Assembly: GCA_012799425.1 (NCBI GenBank)
Contig: JAAZLF010000537.1
Coordinates: forward strand, 1-6,861
Length of the DNA stretch: 6,861 nucleotides
Source: Actinomycetales bacterium
GTDB lineage: Bacteria; Actinomycetota; Actinomycetes; Actinomycetales; Dermabacteraceae
Direction: 5' to 3'
Numbering within the stretch: the first letter of the stretch is position 1; each line of letters starts with the position of its first letter. Shown here piece after piece: positions 6,050-6,861 of the stretch. Made by a program: the position numbers and the translations under genes. Below the pieces are notes generated by a model. That model saw only the letters and a program-made list of their open reading frames with translations. It was not told the DNA's origin and made no database searches.

Positions 6050-6861
6050 ATGATCTTCACCCAGTCCTCGAAGCTGCGCGACGTGTGCTACGAGATCCGA
6101 GGCCCGGTCCCCGCAGAGGCCGCTCGGATGGAGGCCGAGGGACACAAGATCATCAAGCTCAACATCGGCAACCCCGCGCCCTTCGGCTTCGAGGCGCCCG
6201 ACGAGCTCCTGGTCGACATGATCAAGAACCTGCCCACCGCGCAGGGCTACTCCGACTCCAAGGGCCTCCCCTCGGCCCGCCGCGCCGTGGCCCAGTACTA
6301 CCAGACCCGCGGCATGCCCGGAATCGAGCTCGACGACGTCTACCTCGGCAACGGCGTCTCCGAGCTGATCCAGATGGTCTGCCAGGCGCTCGTGGACGAC
6401 GGCGACGAGGTGCTCGTCCCCCAGCCGGACTACCCGCTGTGGACCGCCTCGGTCTCCCTCGCGGGCGGCCGCGCCGTGCACTACCGCTGCGATGAGGACG
6501 AGCACTGGTGGCCCGACGTCAGCGACATCGCCGACAAGGTCACCGAGCGCACCAAGGCGATCGTGGTCATCAACCCCAACAACCCCACCGGGGCGGTCTA
6601 TCCCGAGCACGTGCTGCGCGACATCGTCGAGGTCGCTCGCAAGCACGGGCTGATGATCCTCGCCGACGAGATCTACGACAAGATCCTCTACGACGACGCC
6701 CTCCACACCCCGATCGCGTCGCTCGCCCCCGACCTGCTGTCGATCACCTTCAACGGCCTGTCCAAGGCCTACCGGGTGGCTGGCTTCCGGGCTGGCTGGA
6801 TGGCGCTGTACGGCCCCAAGGATGACGCCGCGAACTTCATCGAGGGTCTGGACGTGCTGTC
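6050..6861 (+). CDS. alaA: AlaA-type alanine/glutamate-pyruvate aminotransferase, 3'-truncated
   Basis: This PLP-dependent fold-type I aminotransferase would convert pyruvate plus glutamate to alanine plus 2-oxoglutarate in the cytoplasm. The frame is open from ATG at 6050 to the window end, 270 residues of a family about 405 long. Diagnostic stretches match what I recall of E. coli AlaA: SSKLRDVCYEIRGPV (6-20), LNIGNPAPFGF (37-47), NLPTAQGY (60-67), YPLWTASVSL (128-137), NPNNPTGAVY (175-184), DEIYDKILYDD (206-216) and FNGLSKAYRVAGFR (234-247). Lys239 is the predicted Schiff-base residue, Asp206 should bind the pyridine nitrogen and Arg247 the phosphate. The missing C-terminus should carry the substrate-carboxylate arginine. 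The start is supported by AGGAG (6038-6042) with a 7-nt spacer. It is divergent from the sugar operon, with 163 bp between them, and is probably an independent housekeeping gene. Confidence 0.93.
   Translation, partial: MIFTQSSKLRDVCYEIRGPVPAEAARMEAEGHKIIKLNIGNPAPFGFEAPDELLVDMIKNLPTAQGYSDSKGLPSARRAVAQYYQTRGMPGIELDDVYLGNGVSELIQMVCQALVDDGDEVLVPQPDYPLWTASVSLAGGRAVHYRCDEDEHWWPDVSDIADKVTERTKAIVVINPNNPTGAVYPEHVLRDIVEVARKHGLMILADEIYDKILYDDALHTPIASLAPDLLSITFNGLSKAYRVAGFRAGWMALYGPKDDAANFIEGLDVL

Noticed and set aside
5110..6495. 461-codon plus-strand open frame running from the alpha-galactosidase through the intergenic region into the aminotransferase
   Set aside because: Out of frame with the aminotransferase, Arg/Gly-rich and crosses the AT-rich promoter region; no homology seen.
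5951..6706. Minus-strand open frame of 251 codons antisense to the aminotransferase
   Set aside because: Val/Asp/Gly-rich antisense shadow; the sense frame matches AlaA closely throughout.
1..6861. Search for mobile elements, CRISPR repeats, tRNA/rRNA genes, phage defence genes or a novel system
   Set aside because: No transposase or integrase motifs, no regularly spaced repeats and no RNA-gene signatures were seen; every stretch longer than 300 bases is covered by a gene of a known family.

Overview
This is a GC-rich window whose codons end overwhelmingly in G or C, and whose Shine-Dalgarno sites are strong. The lipoprotein with a twin-arginine signal, the sugar permeases with no ATPase gene beside them and the ROK-family protein all fit an actinomycete. 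Micrococcales is my best guess; I cannot name the genus from sequence alone.

Layout: (1) Positions 1-263, + strand: the last 86 residues of a ROK-family protein (sugar-responsive repressor or sugar kinase), cut by the window edge. (2) Positions 251-281: a perfect 14-bp stem with a 3-nt loop that contains the ROK stop codon and lies just before the end of the opposing operon, so it is probably a shared terminator for both strands. (3) Positions 5886 down to 291, - strand: a tight four-gene operon, read as GH36 alpha-galactosidase, MalF-type permease, MalG-type permease, Tat/lipoprotein sugar-binding protein. Gaps are only 35, 13 and 10 bp. (4) Positions 5887-6049: a 163-bp divergent intergenic region with a possible promoter for the operon, an imperfect palindrome over its -10 and a second inverted repeat beside its -35. 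(5) Positions 6050-6861, + strand: the first 270 residues of an AlaA-type alanine/glutamate-pyruvate aminotransferase, cut by the window end.

How it works together: the binding protein captures an oligosaccharide outside the membrane and the two permeases form the channel. An ATPase encoded elsewhere (MsiK-type, by analogy with other actinomycetes) would power import. The cytoplasmic alpha-galactosidase then removes terminal alpha-galactose. Raffinose, stachyose or melibiose are the likely substrates, inferred only from the enzyme. The ROK protein is a natural candidate for the repressor and the palindrome at 5941-5963 for its operator, but neither link is proven here. The aminotransferase is probably an unrelated housekeeping neighbour.

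I see no mobile element, CRISPR array, tRNA or rRNA. The gene families are well known. The less ordinary points are the gene order (enzyme first, binding protein last), the two inverted repeats in the divergent promoter region and the stop-codon-embedded convergent hairpin.
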